Part shown: positions 40,019-49,366 of the stretch, one piece after another
Numbering within the stretch: the first letter of the stretch is position 1
Layout of the letters: the number at the start of each line of letters is the position of its first letter
Origin: Qipengyuania sp. SS22
GTDB lineage: Bacteria; Pseudomonadota; Alphaproteobacteria; Sphingomonadales; Sphingomonadaceae
Direction of reading: 5' to 3'
NCBI RefSeq assembly: GCF_025736935.1
Contig: NZ_CP107048.1
Location: 62,001-126,000 of the forward strand
DNA length: 64,000 bases
Position numbers and translations under genes: made by a program
Notes under the pieces: generated by a model
Told to the model about the DNA's origin: nothing
Databases searched by the model: none
What the model saw: only the letters and a program-made list of their open reading frames with translations

Positions 40019-42289
40019 ATGTCCGCAGTTGCTTCCGCCCGCCAGATACTTACGCGCCTGCACGAGGTCATGGCCGGGCGTACCCATGCACAGCACAAAC
40101 TCGACCGCGTGGTCGAGATCATCGCCGAGAGCCTGACGAGCGAGGTCTGCTCGATCTACCTGCTGCGCGAAGGCGCGCTGGAGCTTTACGCGACGCAGGG
40201 CCTCAACGCCGAAGCGGTCCATGTCACGCGGCTGGCAGTGGGCGAAGGCCTGACCGGGACCATCGCCAACAATATCGAAACGCTCAACCTGGCCGAGGCC
40301 AAGGCCCACCCCGATTTCGCCTATCGCCCCGAGACGGGGGAGGAAAAGTTCCATTCCTTCGCCGGTGTGCCGATCGTCTATCGCGAGCGCGCGGTGGGGG
40401 TGCTGTGCGTTCAGCATGTCGATCCGCGCCGCTACGAGGAAATCGAGATCGAGGCGCTGCAGACCACCGCGATGGTCCTGTCCGAGCTGATCGCGCACAA
40501 GGAACTGGTCGATGGCGAAGGGCCGATCGACCTCGAGATTGCGCATGTCGAGAACGATGTGCTCGAGGGCCTGGCACTGGTGAAGGGTCTCGCGGCAGGG
40601 CACGCGGTCTTCCACCAGCCGCGGATCGAGATCGACCAGGTCGTGGCCGAGGATATCGAAGCCGAACGCCAGCGCGTCTATCGCGCCTTCGACAAGATGC
40701 GCGACCAGATCGACGCGCTCGGCAAGGAAGCGGAATTCGGCAAGGGCGGCGAGCATGTCGAGGTGCTCGAGACCTACAAGATGTTCGCTTATGACGAAGG
40801 CTGGAGCCGCCGGATCAACGAGGCGATCGACAGCGGCCTGACCGCCGAGGCGGCGATCGAACGCGTCCAGCAGCGCACCCGCATGCGCATGCGCGAGATC
40901 GACGATGCGCTGCTGCAAGACCGGATGCACGATCTGGAGGACCTTTCCAATCGCCTGCTGCGGATCGTTTCGGGCCAGCTTGGCACTGCGGCGACGCAGG
41001 GACTGCGGCGTGACACGATCCTGTTTGCGCGCAATCTGGGTCCGGCCGAACTGCTCGAATACGACCGGCGCCGGCTCAAGGGCGTGGTACTCGAAGAAGG
41101 CTCGCTCACCGCGCATGTCGTGATCGTGGCGCGCGCCATGGGTGTGCCGGTAATGGGCCGGGTCACAGGTATCCGGACGCGGGTTGCCGAAGGCGACGAG
41201 GTGATCCTCGATGCCGACAAGGCGCGGGTCACTCTGCGCCCAAACCAGCAGGTGTTCGAAGCGTTCGAGACCCGCTTCGCCAGGACCCGCGAAAAGCAGG
41301 CAGCTTACGCGGAGCTGCGCGATGTCGAGCCCTTTACCCGCGATGGTACGCGCATCACGGTGATGATGAATGCAGGCCTGCGCGACGACATGAGCGCGCT
41401 GGCGATGAGCGGCGCGGACGGCGTCGGGCTGTTTCGCACCGAATTCCAGTTCCTGGTGTCTTCCACCCTCCCGCAGCGCGATCGCCAGATGCGGCTCTAT
41501 CGCGATGTGCTCGATGCGGCGGGCGACAAGCCGGTCATCTTCCGCACGGTCGATATCGGCGGTGACAAGGTCGTCCCCTATCTCGCCAACGCCGTGGCGG
41601 AGCGGGAAGAGAACCCGGCGATGGGCTGGCGCGCGCTGCGGCTCTCGCTCGAACGCGAGGGTCTGCTCAAGGCTCAGGCGCGGGCGCTGCTTGAAGCCGC
41701 GGCGGGCCGCACGCTTTCGGTGATGTTCCCGATGGTCAGTGAGCCATGGGAGTTCGACGCCGGGAAGAAAGTCTTCGACGAACAGCTCGCCTTCCTGCGC
41801 GACCGGCGCAAGCTGGTGCCCGAAGCGATTGAATATGGCTGTATGCTCGAAGTGCCGGCCTTGGCCGACATGCTCGACGTCTTGGCACCCAAGCTGTCCT
41901 TTATCTCGGTCGGGACCAACGATCTTACGCAGTTCCTGTTTGCTGCGGATCGCGCCAACCCCAAGCTGGCGGAGCGCTACGACTGGCTCAGTCCGGCTAT
42001 CCTGCGCTTCCTTGCGCGCGTTTCGCAGACGCTGGTCGGGCAGAATGTCCGGCTTGGCGTCTGCGGCGAAATGGGCGGGCGACGGCTCGAAGCGCTGGCG
42101 CTGCTCGGGATCGGCTATCGGCGGCTGTCGATCACGCCCGCCGCGGTCGGCCCGATCAAGGAACTGGTACGCAAGGTCGATCTGGCCGAACTGACGGAGT
42201 ATATGAAGCGGCTGCTTGCCTCGCCGCCGGACGACATGCGCGCCGAGTTGCACAAATGGGCCAGCGAACGCGATATCGATCTCGACTGA
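40019..42289 (+). CDS. ptsP: PEP-protein phosphotransferase PtsP (EI-Ntr, GAF plus EI)
   Basis: 756 residues. An N-terminal GAF domain (residues about 15-160) is followed by the enzyme I part. The phosphohistidine is His366 in GSLTAHVVIVARAMG. VMMNAGLRDD, GADGVGLFRTEFQFL and FRTVDIGGDKVVPYL are PEP-binding regions, and LGVCGEMGGRR holds the catalytic Cys. It starts the nitrogen-related phosphotransfer chain (EI-Ntr, NPr, EIIA-Ntr). The partners are not in the window. The large antisense open frame on the other strand is a shadow. Confidence 0.95.
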   Translation: MSAVASARQILTRLHEVMAGRTHAQHKLDRVVEIIAESLTSEVCSIYLLREGALELYATQGLNAEAVHVTRLAVGEGLTGTIANNIETLNLAEAKAHPDFAYRPETGEEKFHSFAGVPIVYRERAVGVLCVQHVDPRRYEEIEIEALQTTAMVLSELIAHKELVDGEGPIDLEIAHVENDVLEGLALVKGLAAGHAVFHQPRIEIDQVVAEDIEAERQRVYRAFDKMRDQIDALGKEAEFGKGGEHVEVLETYKMFAYDEGWSRRINEAIDSGLTAEAAIERVQQRTRMRMREIDDALLQDRMHDLEDLSNRLLRIVSGQLGTAATQGLRRDTILFARNLGPAELLEYDRRRLKGVVLEEGSLTAHVVIVARAMGVPVMGRVTGIRTRVAEGDEVILDADKARVTLRPNQQVFEAFETRFARTREKQAAYAELRDVEPFTRDGTRITVMMNAGLRDDMSALAMSGADGVGLFRTEFQFLVSSTLPQRDRQMRLYRDVLDAAGDKPVIFRTVDIGGDKVVPYLANAVAEREENPAMGWRALRLSLEREGLLKAQARALLEAAAGRTLSVMFPMVSEPWEFDAGKKVFDEQLAFLRDRRKLVPEAIEYGCMLEVPALADMLDVLAPKLSFISVGTNDLTQFLFAADRANPKLAERYDWLSPAILRFLARVSQTLVGQNVRLGVCGEMGGRRLEALALLGIGYRRLSITPAAVGPIKELVRKVDLAELTEYMKRLLASPPDDMRAELHKWASERDIDLD

Positions 42290-42429
42290 TTTCGTCGCGA
42301 ATGCACCTCTTCTCGTCCATAGATACCAACTGTGTTATGCTGCATGCTTGACAGGCGTACCGCGGGTTCGCTTTTCCTGCGTCAAGACCACATGCGGGAA
42401 AACCGCGGGATCGCATTATCGGGGATCGC

Positions 42430-43257
42430 ATGAGCGACGAAGAAATTCTTGAACAAGAACCGGTTGTGCCAACCGGCACGGTCGGCGCGCGGCTCAAGCA
42501 GGCGCGTGAGGAAGCGGGGATGGAGCTGACGCAGGTCGCGGCAGAGACTCGCATACCCCAACGCCATCTGCTGACTATCGAGAACGGCCGACTCGCCGAT
42601 CTCCCCGCACGAACCTATGCCGTCGGCTTTTCGCGCACCTATGCCCGGCTAGTCGGACTGGATGAGCGCGAGATTGTCGAACAGGCTCGCATGGAACTCG
42701 CCCAAGGCGACCATGACGGCGATGCGCCCGCCAAGTTCGAACCCGGCGATCCCGCGCGCGTCCCAGGACGCGGGCTGGCGTGGTTTGCGCTGTTCGCAGC
42801 CGTGCTGTTGCTGGGCGGGATCTACGCCTTCTACAGCAGCTATTTCGCCCCCGGCATGGGCCCGGCGCCGCTGCGGGATCCCGATGCGCAGGTCGCGGAC
42901 ACTGCGGCGGACAGCGATGCCCCCGCAAAGGCAGCGGCCCCTGCGGCCGCAGGCCCGGTGGTCTTCACCAGCGAGATGGATGGAACCTGGGTCAAGTTTT
43001 ACGATGCCAACGGCGAGCGTCTGTACGAGGCGCAAATGGCCGAGGGTGACAGCTTTACCGTGCCCGCCGATGCCGAAGGGCCGCAGGTCTGGACCGGCCG
43101 ACCCTATGCGCTGGCAATAACCGTGGCTGGCCGTTCGGTCCCCAAGCTGTCCGAGGTGGACGAGGTCATCAAGGATGCCCCGATCACCGCCGAAGCACTG
43201 CTGGCGCGCGCCGAACGACCGGCAGCTCCCGCTTCTCCCGCCGCCGACGGCGGTTAA
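42430..43257 (+). CDS. RodZ-like protein (Xre-type HTH, membrane segment, DUF4115)
   Basis: 275 residues. Residues about 17-75 form a RodZ HTH (TVGARLKQAREEAGMELTQV, IPQRHLLTIENGRLADLP). One membrane segment (LAWFALFAAVLLLGGIYAFY, about 115-134) is followed by a linker and a periplasmic DUF4115-like domain (DGTWVKFYDANGERLYEAQM, GRPYALAITVAGRSVP). RodZ links the MreB cytoskeleton to cell wall growth. The upstream 140 bp contains TTGACA, but no fitting -10 was seen. It lies just before ybgF-tilS on the same strand. Confidence 0.88.
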   Translation: MSDEEILEQEPVVPTGTVGARLKQAREEAGMELTQVAAETRIPQRHLLTIENGRLADLPARTYAVGFSRTYARLVGLDEREIVEQARMELAQGDHDGDAPAKFEPGDPARVPGRGLAWFALFAAVLLLGGIYAFYSSYFAPGMGPAPLRDPDAQVADTAADSDAPAKAAAPAAAGPVVFTSEMDGTWVKFYDANGERLYEAQMAEGDSFTVPADAEGPQVWTGRPYALAITVAGRSVPKLSEVDEVIKDAPITAEALLARAERPAAPASPAADGG

Positions 43258-43360
43258 TTTTCCCTGTCCGGAGGGGGATAAGCCCGCATCATGGCCTCGA
43301 CAGATTCGCGGGGCTAGGGCAATTTCCGCCGCCTACGGACATCCCACCAGGAGCCTCCCG

Positions 43361-44278
43361 ATGACTTTCGGATCGATTACCCGCAACCTGACGTTCCTTG
43401 GGGCGGGTTTTGCCTTGCTGGCGACCGCCACGCCAGCGCTGCCGCAGGACAGCACCGACGAAGCGCGCATGCGCCGGCTCGAGGCCGAGGTGCGGGCGCT
43501 GCAGCGCAAGGTGTTCCCCGGCGGCGACGGACGCTTCTTCGAGCCCCAGATCAGCGCGCAGCCCACCGTATCCTCGACCGGGCCGAGTACCTCGACCACG
43601 GCGGTGACCGACATCCTGACGCGGCTCGACGCGCTCGAAGCGCAGCTCCAGCGCCAGACGGCGCTGAACGAGGAAAACGCCAATGCGGTCCGCCTGTTGA
43701 GCGAGCGGATGGATACACTCGAAGGCGGTAGAGGATCGACCACGGTAGCGGCAACGGCGCCCGCCGCCACGCCCACTGCGAGTGCGGGCGCAACGCGCAA
43801 TGTCACCGCGACGGCGACGGCACCTGCCGCGGGACCGAGCGATGCACGTCTCGCCGCAGTGCAGGCGATTGCCAAGCCGCAGACCGACGATGCGGCGGAC
43901 GACGAATATTCCTATGGCTTCCGCCTGTGGGATGCAGGGTTCTTTCCCGAAGCGCAGCAGCAATTGACGCTGTTCGTCGAGCAGAACCCCGATCACTGGC
44001 GCACGACCTATGGCCGCAACCTGCTGGGCCGTGCCTATCTCGATGACGGCAAGGCCAAGGAAGCGGCGCCGTGGTTCCTCAAGAATTATCAGGAAGACAA
44101 GACCGGCGCGCGCGCGGGCGACAGCCTGCTCTATCTCGCCGAAACCATGATTGCGCTCAAGGACACGCGGCGCGCCTGCATCGCGCTGGCCGAATTCTCC
44201 GAGACCTATCCTGCGCTCGCCGCGGGCCGTTTGCAGAGCCAGTACGAGGCCAATCGCGGCAAGGTGACGTGCGATTGA
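43361..44278 (+). CDS. YbgF/CpoB-like periplasmic coiled-coil TPR protein
   Basis: 305 residues from ATG 43361 with AGGAGC upstream. A signal peptide (LTFLGAGFALLATATPALP) is followed by a coiled coil (MRRLEAEVRALQRKVF), an Ala/Thr-rich linker, and two TPR units (YGFRLWDAGFFPEAQQQLTL, WRTTYGRNLLGRAYLDDGK). CpoB coordinates Tol-Pal with cell-wall synthesis during division in other bacteria; tolA/tolB/pal are not in the window. The tilS frame begins inside its stop region, with 4-5 bases of overlap. Confidence 0.88.
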   Translation: MTFGSITRNLTFLGAGFALLATATPALPQDSTDEARMRRLEAEVRALQRKVFPGGDGRFFEPQISAQPTVSSTGPSTSTTAVTDILTRLDALEAQLQRQTALNEENANAVRLLSERMDTLEGGRGSTTVAATAPAATPTASAGATRNVTATATAPAAGPSDARLAAVQAIAKPQTDDAADDEYSYGFRLWDAGFFPEAQQQLTLFVEQNPDHWRTTYGRNLLGRAYLDDGKAKEAAPWFLKNYQEDKTGARAGDSLLYLAETMIALKDTRRACIALAEFSETYPALAAGRLQSQYEANRGKVTCD

Positions 44279-45218
44279 TGGGGACATCGGGCCCGCGCAG
44301 CTAGCGCGCTTCGAAGCGGCTTTTGATCGCTTCCATCTGAACGGCAGGCTGGGCCTCGCGGTATCGGGCGGGCCCGACAGCATGGCGCTGTTGGCACTGG
44401 CGCAAGAGATGCTGGGCGATGGGATCGAAGTGGCGACGGTCGACCACGGCCTGCGCCCCGAGGCAGCCGAGGAATGCGCGGTGGTCGCGCGGGTCTGCGC
44501 CGAACGGAACATCCGCTGCCGCGTGCTCACGGTCCGGGTAGAGCAGGGCAATGTGCAGGACCGCGCGCGCGCGGCGCGCTATGCGGCCTTGGGAAAATGG
44601 GCGCGCGAGCGCGAACTGGCCGCGCTCGCGACTGCGCACCATGCCGACGACCAGGCCGAAACGCTGCTGATGCGGCTCAATCGGGGTGGCGGGCTGGGCG
44701 GACTTGCCGGGATCCGCTCGTCCACGAGAATCAAGGGCTGCGGAGTTCCGGTGGTTCGCCCGCTGCTCGGTTTCCGCAAGCAAGAGCTACGCGATCTCGT
44801 CGAGCGCCTGAGGATTCCGTTTGTCGAGGACCCGAGCAACCGCGACGAACGCTACGACCGCGTGCGTATCCGGCGCGCGCTGGAGGAGGCCGACTGGATC
44901 GACCCCGTTGCACTGGCCCGGTCCGCTGCGCATTTGGAGGAGGCTGATCAAGCGCTACAGATAGTCGCCGACCAGGTGTGGGAAGATGCGGCTGTGATCG
45001 GTGATGCACGCGTTGCGGTGCCGGTCGGACCTACGCGCGATACCTCCGCGCGGCTGATCGCACGCGCAGTTGCTATCCTTGGCGGCGAGATTTCGCATGG
45101 CGAGGTCGCCGCATTCCTGAAAGCGGCGAATGGGCGAAGCAATATCGCGGGTGTGCTGGTCGAACAGCGCGGCAATAGTTTTATCTGCACGCCGGAACCG
45201 CCGCGTCGCAGCGGGTGA
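44274..45218 (+). CDS. tilS: tRNA(Ile)-lysidine synthase TilS with non-standard start codon
   Basis: About 314 residues. It makes lysidine at C34 of the tRNA(Ile) with CAU anticodon, an essential decoding step. LGLAVSGGPDSMALL is the PP-loop ATP site; HHADDQAETLLMRLNRGGGL and VEDPSNRDERYDR are TilS signatures. The frame is open only from 44268, with a stop just before it, and contains no ATG, GTG or TTG before the PP-loop Met at 44382. An ATT at 44274 has AAGGTGA six bases upstream and overlaps the ybgF stop, so it is the best start. A downstream CTG (44337 or 44349) is possible. Confidence 0.88.
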   Translation: MDGDIGPAQLARFEAAFDRFHLNGRLGLAVSGGPDSMALLALAQEMLGDGIEVATVDHGLRPEAAEECAVVARVCAERNIRCRVLTVRVEQGNVQDRARAARYAALGKWARERELAALATAHHADDQAETLLMRLNRGGGLGGLAGIRSSTRIKGCGVPVVRPLLGFRKQELRDLVERLRIPFVEDPSNRDERYDRVRIRRALEEADWIDPVALARSAAHLEEADQALQIVADQVWEDAAVIGDARVAVPVGPTRDTSARLIARAVAILGGEISHGEVAAFLKAANGRSNIAGVLVEQRGNSFICTPEPPRRSG

Positions 45219-45224
45219 TTCACA

Positions 45225-45887
45225 TCAGATGATGCTGTCGCCGACGGTCATCTGCTCACCTCTGGTAATCACGATCTTGTCGCCCTTCTTGGCGATCGCG
45301 AACAGACGCTTGGCGATATCGTCGGGCACGCCGATGCAGCCATGGCTGGCATAACCGTTCTCGACGACGCTGCCGCCATGGATAGCGACCCCGTCGGTCG
45401 TCAGGAACATGCTCCAGGGCATCGGTGCGTTGCCGTATTTCTCGGAGACATTGTGCCGCTGCTTCCACAGGATCGGGAAGACTCCGGTCGGGGTCGGATG
45501 CTCGTCGGTGCCGAGCATGACCGCCGCGGCGCCGATTTCATACCCGCCGCGAAAGATCGAGATTACCCGCGCATCAAGGTCGACAGTGACCAGCAGCGGC
45601 CCATCGGGGACGCCCTCGTCATCCCAATGCCACTCGCCATATTTGATCGGTCCGTCGATCGGCAGGATCCGGCGGACGGTGTAAAGGCGTTTGGCGTCGG
45701 CAACTGCCTTGGCTGCAAGCGCGCCATGGACTTCGATGGGTTGCACCACCGGCTCCGGCTCCGGGGCTGCGGTCGCCATCTCCGGCGTTTCGGCCTCGGC
45801 GGTTGCGCGTCCGCCCATAGCGACGCCCGCCAGTACCAGCGCTGCGGCGACGGTTCCCCCGCCGATCCATTTCAAAATCACGTCCAT
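45225..45887 (-). CDS. L,D-transpeptidase (YkuD) family protein, membrane-anchored
   Basis: About 220 residues from ATG 45887; a GTG 12 codons earlier would extend it. An N-terminal membrane segment (WIGGGTVAAALVLAGVAMGG) is followed by a Pro/Glu-rich linker and a YkuD domain. The catalytic signature HGGSVVENGYASHGCIGVP holds the His and Cys. It would form 3-3 crosslinks or attach proteins to peptidoglycan in the periplasm. It is convergent with tilS, 6 bp apart. Confidence 0.92.
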   Translation of the reverse strand: MDVILKWIGGGTVAAALVLAGVAMGGRATAEAETPEMATAAPEPEPVVQPIEVHGALAAKAVADAKRLYTVRRILPIDGPIKYGEWHWDDEGVPDGPLLVTVDLDARVISIFRGGYEIGAAAVMLGTDEHPTPTGVFPILWKQRHNVSEKYGNAPMPWSMFLTTDGVAIHGGSVVENGYASHGCIGVPDDIAKRLFAIAKKGDKIVITRGEQMTVGDSII

Positions 45888-45940
45888 CCACCCATTATGC
45901 GCATGAATGGTTGAATTTTCCACCTAGCCGGAAAAGAACG

Positions 45941-45963
45941 CCCCGCACCGGGACGGATCGGGG
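45941..45963 (-). terminator. Weak candidate terminator after the Entner-Doudoroff operon
   Basis: Read leftward, CCCCG and CGGGG flank a 13-base region, with CGTTCTTTT following, within 10 bases of the eda stop. The stem is short with a large loop, so support is limited. Confidence 0.33.
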
Positions 45964-45969
45964 GGGGTG

Positions 45970-46581
45970 CTAGGCAGCCAGCGCGGCGGCCTCGCGTGCT
46001 AAACGCTCGACCTCGACCTCGTCGACCGCGCCGCGCGGGGCAACCCAGCTACCGCCGACGCACAGCACCGGATCGAAGCCGAGCCATTCGGGCGCATTGG
46101 CCAGCGAAACACCTCCGGTCGGGCAGAAACGGCATTGGCCGAAAGGTGCGGCCAAGGCCTTGAGCGCAGGCAGGCCGCCCGCCGCCATGGCGGGGAAGAA
46201 TTTGAAATGGGTGAGGCCCAGATCGAGCCCGCGCATGATGTCCCCGGCGTTGGCGATACCGGGCAGGAAGGGGATATTTGCGCTTATGGCAGCCTTGCCC
46301 AGCGGCTCGGTCAGCCCGGGCGAAACGATGAACTGGCTGCCGGCATCGACCGCGGCGGCGAGTTCGGACGGGTTGGTAACCGTCCCCGCGCCGACCACCG
46401 CGCCTTCGACCTGGCGCATCGCGCGGATCGCATCGAGTGCGGCGGGAGTGCGCATCGTCACTTCCAGCACCGGCAGCCCGCCCGCCACCAGCGCGCGCGC
46501 GAGCGGTACGGCATGCTCCAACTCATCGATCACGATCACCGGAATGACCGGTGCGGTCTGCATGATGTCGGCAATGGTCAA
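45970..46581 (-). CDS. eda: KDPG aldolase (2-dehydro-3-deoxy-phosphogluconate aldolase)
   Basis: 203 residues from a TTG at 46581, chosen because AGGAGA lies 5 bases upstream and the next residues ([18 protein letters not shown]) align with the known Eda N-terminus. [18 protein letters not shown] has the catalytic-region Glu, [12 protein letters not shown] contains the Schiff-base Lys, and [12 protein letters not shown] is the phosphate-binding motif. It cleaves KDPG to pyruvate and glyceraldehyde-3-phosphate. It overlaps glk by four bases. The long frame upstream is antisense noise. Confidence 0.95.
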   Translation of the reverse strand: MTIADIMQTAPVIPVIVIDELEHAVPLARALVAGGLPVLEVTMRTPAALDAIRAMRQVEGAVVGAGTVTNPSELAAAVDAGSQFIVSPGLTEPLGKAAISANIPFLPGIANAGDIMRGLDLGLTHFKFFPAMAAGGLPALKALAAPFGQCRFCPTGGVSLANAPEWLGFDPVLCVGGSWVAPRGAVDEVEVERLAREAAALAA

Positions 46582-47552
46582 GCGTGTCTCCTGGCAAAGG
46601 CTGCTGCCGCGCCGAACAGGCCCGGCTGGGGATGGGTGATGAGCTTGACCGGAATGGTCGCCATCAATTGAGCAAAGCGCCCCTTGGCGCGAAAGCGCTG
46701 GGCAAAACCCGATTTGGGTAGATGGTCGCGCAGGCGATAGCCGAGCCCGCCGGCGATCACGACACCGCCAAAGCCGCCCTGCGCCAGCGCGATATCGCCC
46801 GCGACGCTGCCCAGTGACAGGCAGAACCGGTCGAGCGCGGCGGCGGCGAGGCTTTCCTCGTCGCTCATGGCGCGGGTCCAGATCGCAATATCTTCCTCGT
46901 CGCGCGTCTTGCGTTTTTCCATCGCGGCCAGCGTCTGGTAGATGTCGACGATCGCCGGACCGGAGACGACCCGCTCGACCGATACGCGCGTATGGCGCTT
47001 GCGCAGCCGTGCAAGGATCGCATCCTCGATACTGTCGAGCGGGGCAAAATCGATATGGCCGCCCTCGGTTGCCTGCACGCGGTAATCGCTGCCCGAACGC
47101 CACAGGTGGGCGACGCCCAGCCCCGTCCCGGGACCAAGCACGCTGATCGTGCCATCGGCAGTCAGCGGTTGGTCGGGCCCGGCAAGGTGCAGGAACTGCT
47201 CCTCCGGCGCGCGCGCCACTGCATGTGCGACCGCTTCGAAGTCATTGACGAGGAAGTAGTTCTCGACGCCGAGTTTCTGCTTGATCAGCGCGGGGCGAAT
47301 GATCCACGGATTGTTGGTGAAGCGGATGACATCGCTGCCGACCGGCCCCGCAATCGCCATCGCCACGCGCGGCGGCAGGGTGCCGCCCATCCGCTTGCGG
47401 AAATCCTCCCACGCGGTCTGAAAGCTGGCATATTCGTCGGTGTGCAGCGTTTCGGGTTCGCCCAGGACGATCGTCCCGTCGTCATGCACGGTGGCCAGCG
47501 CGAACCGCGCATGGGTGCCCCCGATATCGACGCTGACGAGGTCCACGCTCAC
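46578..47552 (-). CDS. glk: Glucokinase (Glk family)
   Basis: 324 residues from a GTG at 47552 that overlaps the edd stop (GTGA); a GTG two codons later is equally possible. [15 protein letters not shown] is the phosphate-1 ATP motif. [30 protein letters not shown] and EGGHIDFAP are standard for bacterial GlkA-type enzymes. It phosphorylates glucose to feed the pathway encoded around it. It is translationally coupled on both sides. Confidence 0.95.
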   Translation of the reverse strand: MSVDLVSVDIGGTHARFALATVHDDGTIVLGEPETLHTDEYASFQTAWEDFRKRMGGTLPPRVAMAIAGPVGSDVIRFTNNPWIIRPALIKQKLGVENYFLVNDFEAVAHAVARAPEEQFLHLAGPDQPLTADGTISVLGPGTGLGVAHLWRSGSDYRVQATEGGHIDFAPLDSIEDAILARLRKRHTRVSVERVVSGPAIVDIYQTLAAMEKRKTRDEEDIAIWTRAMSDEESLAAAALDRFCLSLGSVAGDIALAQGGFGGVVIAGGLGYRLRDHLPKSGFAQRFRAKGRFAQLMATIPVKLITHPQPGLFGAAAAFARRHA

Positions 47553-49366
47553 AGCCCGGCCAGTGCCAGCATCGACGATGCACCCTGTTCGGCGCCATCG
47601 GCATTCGCGCGGAACATGGCGAAGAATTCTCGGCCCATGCCCGTCTCGGGCGGGGGTGCCGGGGCGGGATCGCGGCTGTCGAGATCGGCTTCGGTCGACA
47701 GCGTGCCCGTGGCGGCGCAGACTCGCACAACATCGCCATCGCTCAGCCGCGACAGCGGGCCGCCGCCGCGCGCTTCGGGTGTGCAGTGGATCGCTGCGGG
47801 GACCTTGCCCGATGCGCCCGACATGCGGCCATCGGTGACCAGCGCGACGCGGTAGCCGCGATCCTGCAGCACACCAAGCGCGGGGGTAAGCTTGTGCAGT
47901 TCGGGCATGCCATTGGCCCGCGGCCCCTGGAAGCGGACCACGACGACGACGTCGCGATCGAGCTCGCCCAGCTTGAATGCCTCGTTTACCGCGTGCTGGG
48001 TTTCGAACACGCGGCAAGGTGCCTCGACGGTCCAGCGCTCGCGTTCGACGGCGGAGGATTTGAAGCACGCGCGGCCGAGGTTGCCTTCGACAAGGCGCAT
48101 GCCGCCATCGGGTTCGAACGGCGCGGAAGCGGGGCGCAGCATCTCGCTATCGCCCGAGGGGCCCGGATCGCGCCAGGTCAGCGCATCGTCATCCATGCCG
48201 GGCTCGCGTGAATAGCTTTCGAACCCGCCATCCCAGATAGTCATGATGTCGGAATGGGCGAGGCCCTCTTCCAGCAGCGTGCCGATCACATAACCGATCC
48301 CGCCGGCCTCATGGAAATGGTTCACATCGCCCGAGCCATTGGGATAGACGCGCGCGACGAGCGGAACGACAGAGGACAATTCCGCCAGATCGGCCCAGTC
48401 GAAGCGGATGCCTGCCGAGCGCGCCATCGCGGGGATATGGATCGCGTGATTGGTCGATCCGCCCGTTGCGAGCAGGCCGATGGCGGCATTGACGATCGCC
48501 TTTTCGTCGACGACGCGCGCGAGCGGGCGGAAATCGTCACCCGACTTGCCGATCGCCGCCAGCCGGTGCGTGGCCGCGCGGCTCAGTTCCTGCCGCAGCT
48601 TCGCGCCGGGCTGGACGAAGGCTGCGCCGGGCACATGCAGGCCCATCATCTCCATCATCATCTGATTGGAATTGGCGGTGCCGTAAAAGGTGCAGGTGCC
48701 CGCCGAATGATAGCTGCCCATCTCGCTCGCCAGCAATTCCTCGCGGGTGGCCTTGCCCTCGGCATAAAGCTGGCGGACGCGCTGCTTTTCCTTGTTAGAA
48801 ATGCCGGTGCCCATCGGGCCGGAGGGCACGAAGATCGCGGGAAGGTGGCCGAAGCGCAGCGCCCCCATCAGCAGGCCCGGCACGATCTTGTCGCAAATGC
48901 CCAGCAGCGCGACGCCGTCGTACATCGCATGGCTCAGTGCGACCACGGTCGACAGCGCGATGGTGTCGCGGCTGAACAGCGACAGCTCCATCCCCGCCTC
49001 GCCCTGCGTCACCCCGTCGCACATGGCGGGTGTGCCGCCCGCAACCTGCACGGTCGCGCCAACTTCGCGCGCCCAGATTTTCATCCGCTCCGGGTAGCGA
49101 TGGTAAGGCTGATGCGCGGAAAGCATGTCGTTATAAGCGGTAACGATGCCGAGGTTCGGCCCCCGCGCGGCCATGATCGCGGCCTGGTCTTCTTCCGCCC
49201 CCGCGAAGGCATGCGCCAGGTTGGAGCAGGACAGCGAACCGCGGTTGACCTGCCGGTCGCCCTCGCGGTCCATCAGCTCGAGATAGTCGGTGCGGCTGTC
49301 GCGCGAATTGTCGATCACGCGCTGGGTGACGCGGTGGATCGTGTCGTTGAGCGGCTTATTCGTCAT
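47549..49366 (-). CDS. edd: Phosphogluconate dehydratase Edd
   Basis: 605 residues, the normal length for Edd in the IlvD/Edd family. [20 protein letters not shown] and [18 protein letters not shown] contain the cluster-binding Cys residues of the Fe-S dehydratase. [15 protein letters not shown] is the family C-terminal signature. It turns 6-phosphogluconate into KDPG. No pgl (6-phosphogluconolactonase) gene is in the operon. It overlaps zwf by 11 bases. Confidence 0.96.
   Translation of the reverse strand: MTNKPLNDTIHRVTQRVIDNSRDSRTDYLELMDREGDRQVNRGSLSCSNLAHAFAGAEEDQAAIMAARGPNLGIVTAYNDMLSAHQPYHRYPERMKIWAREVGATVQVAGGTPAMCDGVTQGEAGMELSLFSRDTIALSTVVALSHAMYDGVALLGICDKIVPGLLMGALRFGHLPAIFVPSGPMGTGISNKEKQRVRQLYAEGKATREELLASEMGSYHSAGTCTFYGTANSNQMMMEMMGLHVPGAAFVQPGAKLRQELSRAATHRLAAIGKSGDDFRPLARVVDEKAIVNAAIGLLATGGSTNHAIHIPAMARSAGIRFDWADLAELSSVVPLVARVYPNGSGDVNHFHEAGGIGYVIGTLLEEGLAHSDIMTIWDGGFESYSREPGMDDDALTWRDPGPSGDSEMLRPASAPFEPDGGMRLVEGNLGRACFKSSAVERERWTVEAPCRVFETQHAVNEAFKLGELDRDVVVVVRFQGPRANGMPELHKLTPALGVLQDRGYRVALVTDGRMSGASGKVPAAIHCTPEARGGGPLSRLSDGDVVRVCAATGTLSTEADLDSRDPAPAPPPETGMGREFFAMFRANADGAEQGASSMLALAGL

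Noticed and set aside
39776..42253. 825-codon minus-strand open frame
   Set aside because: Antisense to ptsP, which has all its expected motifs.
42348..42376. TTGACA as a promoter for the RodZ-like gene
   Set aside because: No -10-like hexamer lies 16-18 bases downstream.
42394..42432. Direct repeat GGGATCGCAT near the RodZ-like start
   Set aside because: Only two nine- to ten-base copies about 16 bp apart; no evidence of an operator.
44278..44301. ATG at 44278 as the tilS start
   Set aside because: It is in another frame and meets TAG after eight codons.
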